NCBI GenBank assembly: GCA_001029295.1
Contig: LDXJ01000060.1
Span: forward strand, 186,127 to 250,126
Origin: Peptococcaceae bacterium CEB3
GTDB lineage: Bacteria; Bacillota; Desulfitobacteriia; Desulfitobacteriales; Desulfitobacteriaceae
Reading direction: 5' to 3'
Length of the DNA: 64,000 bases
Shown here: positions 8,555 to 17,248 of the stretch, in pieces
How positions within the stretch are numbered: position 1 is the stretch's first letter
Layout: every line of letters starts with the position of its first letter
Position numbers and translations under genes: made by a program
The notes under the pieces: model-generated
Told to the model about the DNA's origin: nothing
What the model saw: only the letters and a program-made list of their open reading frames with translations
Database searches by the model: none

Positions 8555-9977
8555 AGATGTCGCTCTGCTGGCAGAGGGGATCTTATGGGGAGATCCCGAA
8601 GTTCCGGTGCAAGGCTGTCTGTTGGACAGCCGTCAGGCCAAAGGCGGGGAAATATTTTTCGCTTTGCCCGGGGAAAGAGCAGACGGGCACGATTTTGTAG
8701 TTTCGGCTTGGCGGGCCGGGGCCGCGCTGGCGGTGGGAGATAAAGCCCGCTGGAGTTCGAGCGTGAAAACCCACCCCGTTGCCCCGGTCGAGATTCCGCC
8801 CGGGAAAGCTTTGGTTCTGGTGGATTCCGTACCCCGTGCTCTCAGGACTTTGGCCAAGGCCTGGAGGGAGCGGATCGGGGCCAAAGTCGTCGCAGTCACG
8901 GGGAGTAACGGCAAAACCACCACCAAAGACATGGTGGCTGCCGTTCTTAGCAGGCGTTACCGGGTCTGCAAGAACCTGGAAAACCATAATAATGAACTGG
9001 GACTCCCTTTCACGGTTCTCAACGCCCCGCCGGATACGGAAATCCTCGTCCTGGAAATGGGGATGCGAGGGTTGGGCCAGATCAGGGCTTTGACGGAAAT
9101 TGCCCGCCCGGAGACCGGGGTGATCACGAATATCGGAACGGTGCACCTGGAACTCCTCGGTTCGCGGGAGAAGATTGCCCAGGCCAAGTGGGAACTGGTC
9201 GAGGCTCTGCCCAAGGATGGCTGGGCGGTGCTCAACGCCGAAGACCGGCTGAGTGCGGAGAAAGCCAAAGACGATCCTCATCAGGCCAGGTTTTACGGTT
9301 TGCGCGGGGACTGGATGAACGCGGAGGTGACCGGGGAAGACCTGGCCGCGGAAGGGGTTATGGGCACGGGATTTAGCGCCGTCCGGGGCGGGGAGCGGGC
9401 ACGGGTCAGTCTGCCCCTGCCGGGTGAGCATCACGTTTTGGATGCCTTGGCGGCCCTTACGGTGGGGACGATTTACGGGATTTCCCTGGCGGAGGGAGGT
9501 CGAGGACTGGAGAAAATGGAACTCTCCAGGATGAGGCTGGAAGTCCGGCCCGGAATCGAGGGGAGCACGCTCATCAGCGACGTCTACAACGCGAATCCGG
9601 TGTCGATGCAGGCTTCTCTGAGCATCTTGAAAGAACGGGCCGGCGCCAGCCCTACGGTGGCTATCTTGGGGGAAATGTATGAGCTGGGGGAGGATAGCAA
9701 GTCCGGGCATAACCGGGTCGGTCGGGTGGCGGCCGGGCTGGGGCTCAGCAGCCTGATCACGGTTGGCGCTTTGGCGGAGGATATTGCCGTCGGCGCCCGG
9801 GAAGCGGGCCTCGCTCCGGACAAGGTCAACATCTGTGCTACCCGGGAAGAGGCGGTGGAGAAAGCGGTGCGTGTCCTCAAGACACTGCCGGCCGGGGCTT
9901 GGGTTTTAGTCAAAGGCTCCCGGGGCATGAGGATGGAAACGGTGAGCGGGGCCCTTCAAGCCGGGGATTTTGCCTGA
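8541..9977 (+). CDS. murF: UDP-MurNAc-tripeptide:D-Ala-D-Ala ligase MurF
   Basis: Completes the UDP-MurNAc-pentapeptide. From the ATG at 8541 the protein has 478 residues. The P-loop is GSNGKTT at 121-127, followed by the MurF-typical NNELGLP stretch and EMGMRGLGQI. The frame is open further upstream to 8427, but the ATG at 8541 has a GGGAGGG site five bases away and gives the normal MurF N-terminus, so the longer version is rejected. Translationally coupled to murE. Confidence 0.95.
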   Translation: MWRGKDVALLAEGILWGDPEVPVQGCLLDSRQAKGGEIFFALPGERADGHDFVVSAWRAGAALAVGDKARWSSSVKTHPVAPVEIPPGKALVLVDSVPRALRTLAKAWRERIGAKVVAVTGSNGKTTTKDMVAAVLSRRYRVCKNLENHNNELGLPFTVLNAPPDTEILVLEMGMRGLGQIRALTEIARPETGVITNIGTVHLELLGSREKIAQAKWELVEALPKDGWAVLNAEDRLSAEKAKDDPHQARFYGLRGDWMNAEVTGEDLAAEGVMGTGFSAVRGGERARVSLPLPGEHHVLDALAALTVGTIYGISLAEGGRGLEKMELSRMRLEVRPGIEGSTLISDVYNANPVSMQASLSILKERAGASPTVAILGEMYELGEDSKSGHNRVGRVAAGLGLSSLITVGALAEDIAVGAREAGLAPDKVNICATREEAVEKAVRVLKTLPAGAWVLVKGSRGMRMETVSGALQAGDFA

Positions 9978-10071
9978 GACCGGACGGAGGCTGTCCGGCG
10001 AGATCCGGCCGATCGGCTGATGGGTTGAAAGGCCGGGCGGAAAGGCCGGCAGAAAAGGAAGGTTTTGGAAC

Positions 10072-11082
10072 ATGCTGGAACGTTTGGCCATGGCGGCCGG
10101 ATTGACTTTGGTGATCACCTTGTTGCTGGGGCCTTTTTTCATTCCGATTCTCCGCATCCTCAAGTTCGGCCAGCAGATTCGGTCGGAAGGCCCGCGGGGT
10201 CACCAAAAGAAAGCGGGAACCCCGACGATGGGCGGAATCATTTTTCTGGTCAGTATTGTGGTGGGGGCGCTGGCTTTGGCGGAGAAACCCACCTCCTTAG
10301 AAATGATGACCGTGGTGGGGTCCATGTTGGGTTTCGGCGTGTTGGGCTTTATGGATGACTTTGTCAAAGTGGTCATGCGGCGTTCCTTGGGGTTGCGGGC
10401 GTATCAGAAACTGGTCGGCCAAATTGTGCTCGCTCTCCTTCTGAGTGTGGTTTCCGTCAAAGTTCTCGGTCGCGGGACAGACGTGATTATACCGTTCACT
10501 TCGATACACTGGGAGCTGGGCAGGTTTTATTATCCTTTGGCGGTCTTCATTATCGTATGGATTGTCAACGCCGTGAACCTGACGGATGGGTTGGACGGTT
10601 TGGCGGCGGGCACGACCCTCTTGGCCGCTTTGGCCTATGTCGTGATCGCCCTGCTGGCGGCTGTCCAGGGCATCGGAGTGGCCGTCCTGGCGCATGACTC
10701 CGATTTGGCGGTTTTCGCGGCCGCCGTAGTCGGGGGAACCTTGGGTTTTTTGCGTTTCAATTCGTATCCGGCCCGGGTCTTCATGGGGGATACCGGTTCT
10801 TTGGCCCTGGGCGGAGCATTGGCGGCTCTCGCCGTCCTGACCAAAAGCGAACTGGTGCTCATTATCGTGGGCGGGATTTTTGTCTTGGAAGCGCTTTCCG
10901 TCATTTTGCAGGTGATCTCTTTCCAGACGACCGGCAAACGCATCTTTCGCATGAGCCCCTTGCACCATCACTTTGAACTGGGGGGGTGGAGCGAATGGAA
11001 AGTCGACACAGTTTTTTGGACGGTGGCCTTGTTTTGCGCGATTTTGGGCATTATCGCCTACTTCCCGGGGTTCGGGTCCTGA
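10072..11082 (+). CDS. mraY: Phospho-N-acetylmuramoyl-pentapeptide transferase MraY
   Basis: Transfers phospho-MurNAc-pentapeptide to undecaprenyl phosphate, forming lipid I in the membrane. 336 residues with about ten hydrophobic segments. Conserved cytoplasmic motifs are present: [11 protein letters not shown] near residue 45, [35 protein letters not shown] and the C-terminal [15 protein letters not shown]. All hallmark Asp and His residues are there. The start is ATG at 10072 with GGAAGG upstream. Confidence 0.97.
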   Translation: MLERLAMAAGLTLVITLLLGPFFIPILRILKFGQQIRSEGPRGHQKKAGTPTMGGIIFLVSIVVGALALAEKPTSLEMMTVVGSMLGFGVLGFMDDFVKVVMRRSLGLRAYQKLVGQIVLALLLSVVSVKVLGRGTDVIIPFTSIHWELGRFYYPLAVFIIVWIVNAVNLTDGLDGLAAGTTLLAALAYVVIALLAAVQGIGVAVLAHDSDLAVFAAAVVGGTLGFLRFNSYPARVFMGDTGSLALGGALAALAVLTKSELVLIIVGGIFVLEALSVILQVISFQTTGKRIFRMSPLHHHFELGGWSEWKVDTVFWTVALFCAILGIIAYFPGFGS

Positions 11083-11130
11083 AGAGGACGGGCGATGGAT
11101 AGAGGATTCCGCGGCAAAACGGCCGGCGGG

Positions 11131-11203
11131 AAAAGACAACTGGGAATGAGGGAAAGACAACTGGGAATGAGGGAAAATGGAGAACAACCAGAGAACAACC
11201 AGA
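11131..11203 (+). repeat. Two short tandem repeats between mraY and murD
   Basis: A 21-bp unit (AAAGACAACTGGGAATGAGGG) starts at 11132 and again at 11153. An 11-bp unit (AGAACAACCAG) then starts at 11181 and 11192. Both sit in the 154-bp gap before murD. No function is evident. Confidence 0.85.
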
Positions 11204-11236
11204 GATTGGCAGCGGGGGAATCCGGGAGGACATGTT

Positions 11237-12658
11237 ATGAACGGGATCGATAGCACAGACTTTGGTATAGACTTCGGCGCGAACTTCAAAGATAAACGGG
11301 TCTTGGTGGTGGGGTCAGGGCTGAGCGGCCAAGGAGCGGCGGCTCTCTTAGCCTCCCGGGGGGCGAAAGTATTCATTACGGACCGTAAGCCGGCCCGGGA
11401 GTTGCCGGAAGTTGCCGCTTTGGGTTTACCCGAGGAGCGCATGTTCCTGGACAAAACGCCGGACCTGGCTCAGGTGCGGCCGGAACTCATTGTGCTTTCG
11501 CCCGGGGTCTCCCCCCGGCAGGGGTTTATTCAAGAGGCCTTGGCCCGGCGGATTCCGGTTTGGTCCGAAGTGGAATTGGCCTTGAGAAATTGCCCGGCCG
11601 TGAGCGTGGGGGTCACGGGGACCAACGGCAAAACGACCACGACCACCCTGATTGGGGAACTGGCGAAGCTGACAGGCCGCAAGACCGTGGTGGCGGGAAA
11701 CATCGGAGTGGCACTGAGCCATGAGGTGGTGGGCTTAACCGAAGAGGACATTGTGGTGGCGGAGCTGTCCAGTTTTCAGCTGGAATTTGTCGACCGGGCG
11801 CGTTTACATATTGCCGTCATGCTCAACTTGACTCCCGACCACTTGGATCGGCACGGCAGTGTGGAAAAATACCTGGAGGCAAAGGCGAACATCTTTGCGC
11901 ACCAGAAAGAACGGGATTTGGCGATTCTCAATTGGGATGACCCCATCGTGCGCGGTCTGGCCCCACAGCTTAAGGCCAGAGTGTTGTTTTTCAGTCCGAC
12001 CCGCTTTTTGGAGGACGGGATCAGCCTGAAGGGAGATATGATCGTCTTTGCCGCCGGAGGGGTGGTTGAGCCGATTCTGCAGCGAGGCGAACTCCAACTG
12101 CGGGGGAGCCACAATTTGGAGAACGTGATGGCCGCGGCGGCGGCGGCCAGGGAGTTGGGTTTGCCCCGGGAGCGCATTGCCGCAGGGCTGCGCGGCTTTA
12201 AAGGGGTTGAGCACAGGCAGGAGGTCGTGGGAACGTTCGAGGGAATTCTTTTCGTCAACGATTCCAAAGGAACGAACACGGACGCGGCCGCCAAAGCGCT
12301 CCTGGCTTTCTCGGAACCGCTGGTCCTGCTGGCCGGCGGTAAGAATAAAGGTTTGGATTTCCACGACTTTATGACGTTGGTACGGGAGAGAGTGAAAAGT
12401 CTGGTCCTCTTGGGGCAAGCCGCGGACGAGATGGAGCAAGCGGCACGGGAGGCCGGAGTGAGCCGCATCCTCAGGGCCGGGTCTTTTCCGGAAGGGGTGG
12501 AGACGGCCATCGCCGAAGCACAGGCCGGGGACGTTGTACTCCTCTCCCCGGCCTGCACGAGTTGGGATATGTTTAAGAGTTATGAGGAGAGAGGGGAATT
12601 GTTTAAGGAGTTGGTGCGTAGGCATTACACAACTCAGAAGTCGGAAGTCAGAAGTTAG
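11237..12658 (+). CDS. murD: UDP-N-acetylmuramoyl-L-alanine:D-glutamate ligase MurD
   Basis: Adds D-glutamate to UDP-MurNAc-L-Ala. From the ATG at 11237, preceded by GGGAGGACATGTT, the protein has 473 residues. The N-terminal domain has a Rossmann-like glycine loop (VLVVGSGLSGQGAAALL). The P-loop GTNGKT is at 128-133, then AELSSFQLE, LTPDHLDRH and the C-terminal LSPACTSWDMF block. The frame is open 20 codons further upstream through a tandem repeat, but that start has no good ribosome-binding site. Confidence 0.95.
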   Translation: MNGIDSTDFGIDFGANFKDKRVLVVGSGLSGQGAAALLASRGAKVFITDRKPARELPEVAALGLPEERMFLDKTPDLAQVRPELIVLSPGVSPRQGFIQEALARRIPVWSEVELALRNCPAVSVGVTGTNGKTTTTTLIGELAKLTGRKTVVAGNIGVALSHEVVGLTEEDIVVAELSSFQLEFVDRARLHIAVMLNLTPDHLDRHGSVEKYLEAKANIFAHQKERDLAILNWDDPIVRGLAPQLKARVLFFSPTRFLEDGISLKGDMIVFAAGGVVEPILQRGELQLRGSHNLENVMAAAAAARELGLPRERIAAGLRGFKGVEHRQEVVGTFEGILFVNDSKGTNTDAAAKALLAFSEPLVLLAGGKNKGLDFHDFMTLVRERVKSLVLLGQAADEMEQAAREAGVSRILRAGSFPEGVETAIAEAQAGDVVLLSPACTSWDMFKSYEERGELFKELVRRHYTTQKSEVRS

Positions 12659-12738
12659 AAGTCAGAGGCCATAAGAGAAGTCAGAGGTCAGAAGTCGGAA
12701 GTCAGAGGATAGAGGCGTTACAGAGGATAGAGACGTTA
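12632..12738 (+). repeat. Heptamer tandem repeat (GAAGTCA/GAGGTCG) and an 18-bp duplication
   Basis: Starting in the last codons of murD and running into the gap, the sequence is a run of imperfect 7-bp units of the form GARGTCR or GAAGTTA. It ends with two copies of an 18-bp unit, CAGAGGATAGAGRCGTTA, at 12703 and 12721. The same heptamer family recurs at 18.5, 21.1 and 25.35 kb. Confidence 0.85.
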
Positions 12739-12832
12739 CAGGGGAGGAAAGCGCAAACGGTTAGAGCAGAGTTATGAGGTAAGGGTTGTGCGACGCTGAG
12801 GGAAGGGTTTTAGCGAAGGAGGGGGATCTTGA

Positions 12833-13927
12833 ATGCTCAAAGGCCGCCGTCCGGATATGATGTTGTTGGGAGCGATCCTGGTACTGCTGGCGATTGGGAT
12901 CGTGATGGTGTACAGTTCGAGCGCTGTCAAGGGTTACGTTCAGTTCGACGATCCCTACCATTTCCTCAAAGCCGAGATCATCTGGGTGGGCTTGGGTCTG
13001 GGTGCCATGCTCCTGGGCCTGAGGCTGGATTTGCAGTTTGTGCGCCGCTGGGCGAAACCGGCCCTCTACTTGGCTATTGTGCTCTTGATTCTCGTCAAAG
13101 TGCCGGGCATCGGGCGCAAAGTCAACGGGGCGGACCGCTGGATCGGACTCGGACCTTTGTCAATTCAACCTTCCGAGGTGATTAAGCTGGCCATGGTTTT
13201 GGTCATGGCCCATCTTTTGGCTCTGAGGCCCCAGCAGATTCAGTCCTTTCGCAAAGGGCTTCTGCCCATCCTGGCCCTCTTGGGCTTGGTGGCCGGACTA
13301 ATCATGTTGCAGCCGGATTTGGGTACGACCTTGGCCATTGCCGGGACGACTTTCTTCATGTTGATTGCGGCCGGGGCGCGAACCGGACAGCTCGTGGCCT
13401 TGGCCGGCGGGGGCTTGGGGCTGGTGGTGGCGGCCATTGCGGCGGCCCCTTACCGCATGAGGCGTATTCTCGCTTTTTTGGATCCGTGGGCCGATCCTTC
13501 GGGTAAGGGGTATCAGACCATTCAGGCCCTGCTGGCTCTGGGGCCGGGCGGCTTGTTTGGTTTGGGGCTCGGGCAAAGCCGGCAGAAGTTTCTCTATCTG
13601 CCGGAGAACCATACGGATTTTATCTTTGCCATGGTCGGGGAGGAGTTGGGTTTTGTCGGCGCCACCCTTGTGATCCTGCTCTTCTTCTTGGTGGCCTGGC
13701 GGGGCTTCCGCACGGCCATGGCGGCTCCCGATCCTTTCGCGGGGCTGTTGGCGGTGGGAATCACGGGGCTCGTTTCCATCCAGGCGATGATCAACATGGG
13801 TGTTGTCAGCGGGGTCCTGCCGGTGACGGGAATTACTCTGCCTTTTTTGAGTTACGGGGGTACCTCCCTGGTCTTTACCATGTTGGCCGTCGGGGTTTTA
13901 CTTAATATTTCAGCTCAGGTAAGGTAA
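12833..13927 (+). CDS. ftsW: Lipid II polymerase FtsW (SEDS family)
   Basis: SEDS-family glycosyltransferase that polymerises septal peptidoglycan with its partner PBP. 364 residues with ten predicted membrane helices. Family residues are visible in GADRWIGLGPLSIQPSE near residues 100-116, the large loop RRILAFLDPWADPSGKGYQ, ENHTDFIFAMVGEELG and the terminal LPFLSYGGTSL. The ATG at 12833 follows AGGAGGGGG. It lies between murD and murG as in other Firmicutes. Confidence 0.95.
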   Translation: MLKGRRPDMMLLGAILVLLAIGIVMVYSSSAVKGYVQFDDPYHFLKAEIIWVGLGLGAMLLGLRLDLQFVRRWAKPALYLAIVLLILVKVPGIGRKVNGADRWIGLGPLSIQPSEVIKLAMVLVMAHLLALRPQQIQSFRKGLLPILALLGLVAGLIMLQPDLGTTLAIAGTTFFMLIAAGARTGQLVALAGGGLGLVVAAIAAAPYRMRRILAFLDPWADPSGKGYQTIQALLALGPGGLFGLGLGQSRQKFLYLPENHTDFIFAMVGEELGFVGATLVILLFFLVAWRGFRTAMAAPDPFAGLLAVGITGLVSIQAMINMGVVSGVLPVTGITLPFLSYGGTSLVFTMLAVGVLLNISAQVR

Positions 13928-13969
13928 AGGTCCGGCCCGGCGGGCAGCCGGCGAAAGGAGCGAACTCGC

Positions 13970-15079
13970 TTGCGTGTGATTGTAACCGGCGGTGGAACCG
14001 GGGGGCATATTTATCCTGCCCTGGCCATTGCCCGGGGATTGAGGGATAAAGTCCAGGATTGTGAGATTCTTTATGTAGGCACCCGTCAGGGTATGGAAGC
14101 AAAGCTGGTGCCGGAGGCAGGCTGGAGGTTTTCCGGAGTGAGCGGGCAGGGACTGCCGCGCAAGTTGAGTCTGGAAAGCTTGAAAACTGTGGCGCGCAGT
14201 TTTCAGGCTCTCTGGCAGACCAAGGAGATCCTGCGCCATTTCGGGCCGGATCTGGTCGTGGGAACCGGTGGGTATGTGTCGGGGCCGGTCGTGCTGACGG
14301 CGGCTATGTTCGGCATTCCCACCCTGTTGCATGAGCAGAATGCCCTGCCGGGCATTACGAACAGGACCTTGGCTCGGGTGGTGAAAAGGGTGATGGTAAC
14401 GTTTCCCGAGAGCCTGCCGCGTTTTCGGGCCGGCGGAAAGGCAGTCTTAACCGGATTGCCGGTCCGCCCCGATATTGGCAAGGTCAGCCGCGCCGCCGGC
14501 GCCAAACACTTCTCCCTGCGTCCGGAGCGACTGACACTACTGGTTACGGGAGGAAGCCGGGGGGCCCGGACGCTGAACCGGGCGATGCTGACAGTGTTGG
14601 AGAAGCTGGCTCCGCGGCCGGAGGTCCAGGTGATCTGGGCGACGGGGAGCAATACTTATCAAGAGACCCTGGACGGCTTGCGCCGGCGGGGTATTAAGTG
14701 GGAGCGTCCGAACTGGCGGGTTTTGGAATACCTAAAAGATATGCCTGAGGCCTACGCCGCGGCGGATCTCTGTCTCAGCCGGGCCGGCGCGGCTTCCCTG
14801 GCCGAGCTCATGGTGGCCGGGAAACCAAGTGTCCTTATTCCCTATCCGTTCGCGGCGGAAAACCACCAGGAGTACAATGCCCGCGCCCTGGTAGAAGCGG
14901 GGGCCGCCCGCTTGATTTTGGACAAGGAATCAACCGGACCGAGGCTATGGCAAGAGGTCGAGGGTTTGCTGGCTGACCGGGCTCTCCTTGAGCGTATGGG
15001 CGCGGCGGCGCGCGGGCTGGCCCAGCCGGAGGCTCTGAGCAAGATCGTGGATCTCTGCCTGGAAACGGCCTGGAAGTGA
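13970..15079 (+). CDS. murG: Lipid II synthase MurG
   Basis: Transfers GlcNAc from UDP-GlcNAc to lipid I at the inner membrane face. 369 residues. GGGTGGHIYPALAIARGL at the N-terminus, GTGGYVSGPVVLTA, LLHEQNALPGITNR and the GT-B C-terminal SRAGAASLAELM and PYPFAAENHQ blocks are all present. The start is TTG at 13970 with GAAAGGAG nine bases upstream. Confidence 0.96.
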   Translation: MRVIVTGGGTGGHIYPALAIARGLRDKVQDCEILYVGTRQGMEAKLVPEAGWRFSGVSGQGLPRKLSLESLKTVARSFQALWQTKEILRHFGPDLVVGTGGYVSGPVVLTAAMFGIPTLLHEQNALPGITNRTLARVVKRVMVTFPESLPRFRAGGKAVLTGLPVRPDIGKVSRAAGAKHFSLRPERLTLLVTGGSRGARTLNRAMLTVLEKLAPRPEVQVIWATGSNTYQETLDGLRRRGIKWERPNWRVLEYLKDMPEAYAAADLCLSRAGAASLAELMVAGKPSVLIPYPFAAENHQEYNARALVEAGAARLILDKESTGPRLWQEVEGLLADRALLERMGAAARGLAQPEALSKIVDLCLETAWK

Positions 15080-15175
15080 GGCAGGCTTCCCCGTCTCCCT
15101 TGGTTTTCCCTTGGTCTCCCCTTGCTTTCCTTTTGGTCTCCCCTCGGTCTCCTTCCGGTCTCCCCTTTCACACCT
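15080..15175 (+). repeat. Pyrimidine-rich tandem repeat after murG
   Basis: About seven imperfect copies of a 10-13 bp unit near TTGGTCTCCCC fill most of the gap between murG and the MurC-like gene. On the other strand it reads as GGGGAGACC runs. The unit differs from those in all other gaps. Confidence 0.8.
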
Positions 15176-15228
15176 TTTGACCCGGCCGCATAACATAAGG
15201 CAGTCAAAAAGGTCTGGGAAAGGAGCCG

Positions 15229-16221
15229 GTGCGCGTGTGGCCGAAGCGGAAAGTTAAATTACTGGCACTACAGGACGCGGTGGGTTTGAGAGAGTTTCAG
15301 GCACTTTTGAAGGCCGTGGGTTTGCCCTATGTGGTGGAGGAACCGGGAACCCGAATACATAAGGGAAAAAGCGTTTTTTGGGATACGGATCCGGACGAAA
15401 ACGTATCGAACGAAAAAGTATCGGACGGAGAAGTACCGTACGGGGAAGTGCTCGACGGAGAAGTGTCTGACCGGGAAGCGCTCGACGGAGAAGGACCGTA
15501 TGCTGAAGTGCCGGATGGGGTGTGTACGGATTTGATCGTATGGCCGGGAATGAGCGCGGACATAGCTGAGCGGGCACGCATCGCGGGAATGCGGCTGATG
15601 TCTCCGGAGGAGCTTTTGGCGGAGATTTGGCGGGATGAGCTTCTTCTGCCGGTGTTCTCACCTTCGGTCGGGATCGGCGGAAAACCTCTGCTCTGGGTTA
15701 TTTTACGGGAAGCCGGCTTTGCCCCCTCCCTGCTCTGGCAGGACGGGAACGGAGTCTGGCAGGGAGAGAAGAGTCCGGGCCTCGGTTGGATTGTGCCCGG
15801 GGTCTGGCTGCGGGAGATGGCGGGGGACCGGCGCTTGGGCAGAGAAAGACCCGCGGAACCCGTGTCATGGGCGGTGCGCGCGGATAGGGTGGATTTCTAC
15901 GCGGTTTCAAGAGTGTCTGAGAGAGAGAGGTATCTCGGCGCTGTACCGCGTTGGCCGGAACCGACGGAAGAAACGGAGGCGTGCGGGAGTGTCGCTCAGG
16001 CTTTGGGACTCGGGGTTGCTTGGGCGGATGTTCGGCAGGCTTTGCAATCGCTGTGGCCGGGTGAGCAACTGCTCGCGTTGAAAGAGCTGAAACCTTCGGC
16101 CGCTTGGAGAACTGAAACTGAGGGGAGTCAACCGGATGGAGTTAGACGGGTTGAAAGGCAGAGTGGAGTACAATTACCCACTGAAGAATTTGACGACTTG
16201 GAAGATCGGCGGGCCGGCTGA
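15229..16221 (+). CDS. Diverged MurC-like protein with a damaged P-loop (probable pseudoenzyme)
   Basis: 330 residues in the slot between murG and murB, where murC usually lies. The first 30 residues could match the MurC Rossmann start without its GxGxxG. Near residues 105-135, LIVWPGMSADIAERARIAG and MSPEELLAEIW follow the pattern of MurC's SSAIP...NPE...A...G region. At 145-156, PSVGIGGKPLLW aligns with the Mur ligase GTHGKTTT loop, but Thr after Lys is Pro153. The later SVAQALGLGVAWADVRQAL resembles the helix before MurC's FxGxxRR. The C-terminal ligase domain is missing (MurC has about 450 residues). Residues 59-98 are a pentapeptide repeat. The last 86 bp overlap murB. Homology is my inference; an unrelated protein is possible. 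Confidence 0.5.
   Translation: MRVWPKRKVKLLALQDAVGLREFQALLKAVGLPYVVEEPGTRIHKGKSVFWDTDPDENVSNEKVSDGEVPYGEVLDGEVSDREALDGEGPYAEVPDGVCTDLIVWPGMSADIAERARIAGMRLMSPEELLAEIWRDELLLPVFSPSVGIGGKPLLWVILREAGFAPSLLWQDGNGVWQGEKSPGLGWIVPGVWLREMAGDRRLGRERPAEPVSWAVRADRVDFYAVSRVSERERYLGAVPRWPEPTEETEACGSVAQALGLGVAWADVRQALQSLWPGEQLLALKELKPSAAWRTETEGSQPDGVRRVERQSGVQLPTEEFDDLEDRRAG
15403..15522 (+). repeat. In-frame 15-bp tandem repeat, eight units
   Basis: Eight consecutive 15-bp units encode pentapeptides: VSNEK, VSDGE, VPYGE, VLDGE, VSDRE, ALDGE, GPYAE, VPDGV. The repeat lies inside the MurC-like gene and keeps its frame. It would form an acidic disordered loop. Confidence 0.9.
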
Positions 16222-17125
16222 ATGTGTCTGCTGGCCGCGGAGTTCGGAGGAACTGATTTCGCTTGTCCGGCAGGCCCTCAGTCAAGGGCGGGATTTCCGG
16301 ATCATCGGCAGGGGTTCAAATCTGCTGGCGCCTGATTCGGGTTTAGCGGGAATCACGGTCGTAACCACTGAGCTAAAGCAGATCGAGTGGGGGGAGTATT
16401 CCGTCTGGGTCGAAGCGGGGTATTCTTTGGTCAAGCTGGCCCGGGAAGCCGGGGAACGCGGCTGGTCGGGTCTGGAGTTTGCCGGGGGAATTCCCGGGAC
16501 GGTCGGAGGAGCCGTGGTCATGAATGCCGGGGCGTATGGTGAAGACATGGCGGGCAGAATCAAGAACGTCAAGGTTTGGTGTGACGGCGAAGTCCGGATT
16601 CTCAATAAGCAAAGGCTGAAGTTCGGGTACCGCACGAGTTCCTTCCGGAACGGAAGCGCGTGCCGAGCCGAGACGGCGCCCTCTGTCGATTCCCGGAGCG
16701 CGTCGGAGCTGGCGGCCGGGCCGCCGGGAAAGGAAGGAAGGGACAGAGTCCCGCCTCCGGTCTTGGCTGCCGAACTTTCCTTTGGGCCGGGTGAGCGGGA
16801 GGAAATTCTGGCCCGCATGAGCGAAGGCCTGCGCAAGCGGGCGGCCGCCCAGCCTCTGGCGGAAGCCAATGCGGGGAGTGTCTTCCGCAATCCGCCCGGG
16901 GATTATGCCGCCCGGCTGATTGAGCAGACCGGCTGGAAAGGAAAAAGATGCGGCGGAGCCAAGGTGTCCGAAAAACATAGTAATTTTATCGTCAATACCG
17001 GGGAAGCGACGGCGGCCGACGTTCTGGGCCTAATCGAGGCTATTCGCGGGGATGTATGGCAAAAGTTCGGCATCCGGCTGGAGACGGAGGTTCGTTATCT
17101 GGGAGCGGAAGGCAGCAAAAGATAA
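16136..17125 (+). CDS. murB: UDP-N-acetylenolpyruvoylglucosamine reductase MurB
   Basis: Reduces UDP-GlcNAc-enolpyruvate to UDP-MurNAc with NADPH and FAD. 329 residues. FAD-binding blocks GRGSNLLAPDSG and GGIPGTVGGAVVMNAGAYG are clear. The catalytic Ser lies in NAGSVFRNP and the acid in the terminal RLETEVRYLG. The protein is the short type IIa form. A stretch of about 35 residues rich in Ala, Ser, Pro and Arg (near 178-212) interrupts the fold after RTSSFRNG and is not normal for the family. The ATG overlaps the preceding gene by 86 bp and has GAGGGGAG upstream. Confidence 0.95.
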   Translation: MELDGLKGRVEYNYPLKNLTTWKIGGPAECVCWPRSSEELISLVRQALSQGRDFRIIGRGSNLLAPDSGLAGITVVTTELKQIEWGEYSVWVEAGYSLVKLAREAGERGWSGLEFAGGIPGTVGGAVVMNAGAYGEDMAGRIKNVKVWCDGEVRILNKQRLKFGYRTSSFRNGSACRAETAPSVDSRSASELAAGPPGKEGRDRVPPPVLAAELSFGPGEREEILARMSEGLRKRAAAQPLAEANAGSVFRNPPGDYAARLIEQTGWKGKRCGGAKVSEKHSNFIVNTGEATAADVLGLIEAIRGDVWQKFGIRLETEVRYLGAEGSKR

Positions 17126-17248
17126 TGTTTCAGAGGTGAACGCTGCCGTAGGCTGACATATTTTCTTTAGGGTTTAGTGTCTTGACGTTTCAGGTGTTAA
17201 CGGTCCGGAGGTTCGTTATTCCGGAGCAAAAGAGGAGGAGGAGCGGTT

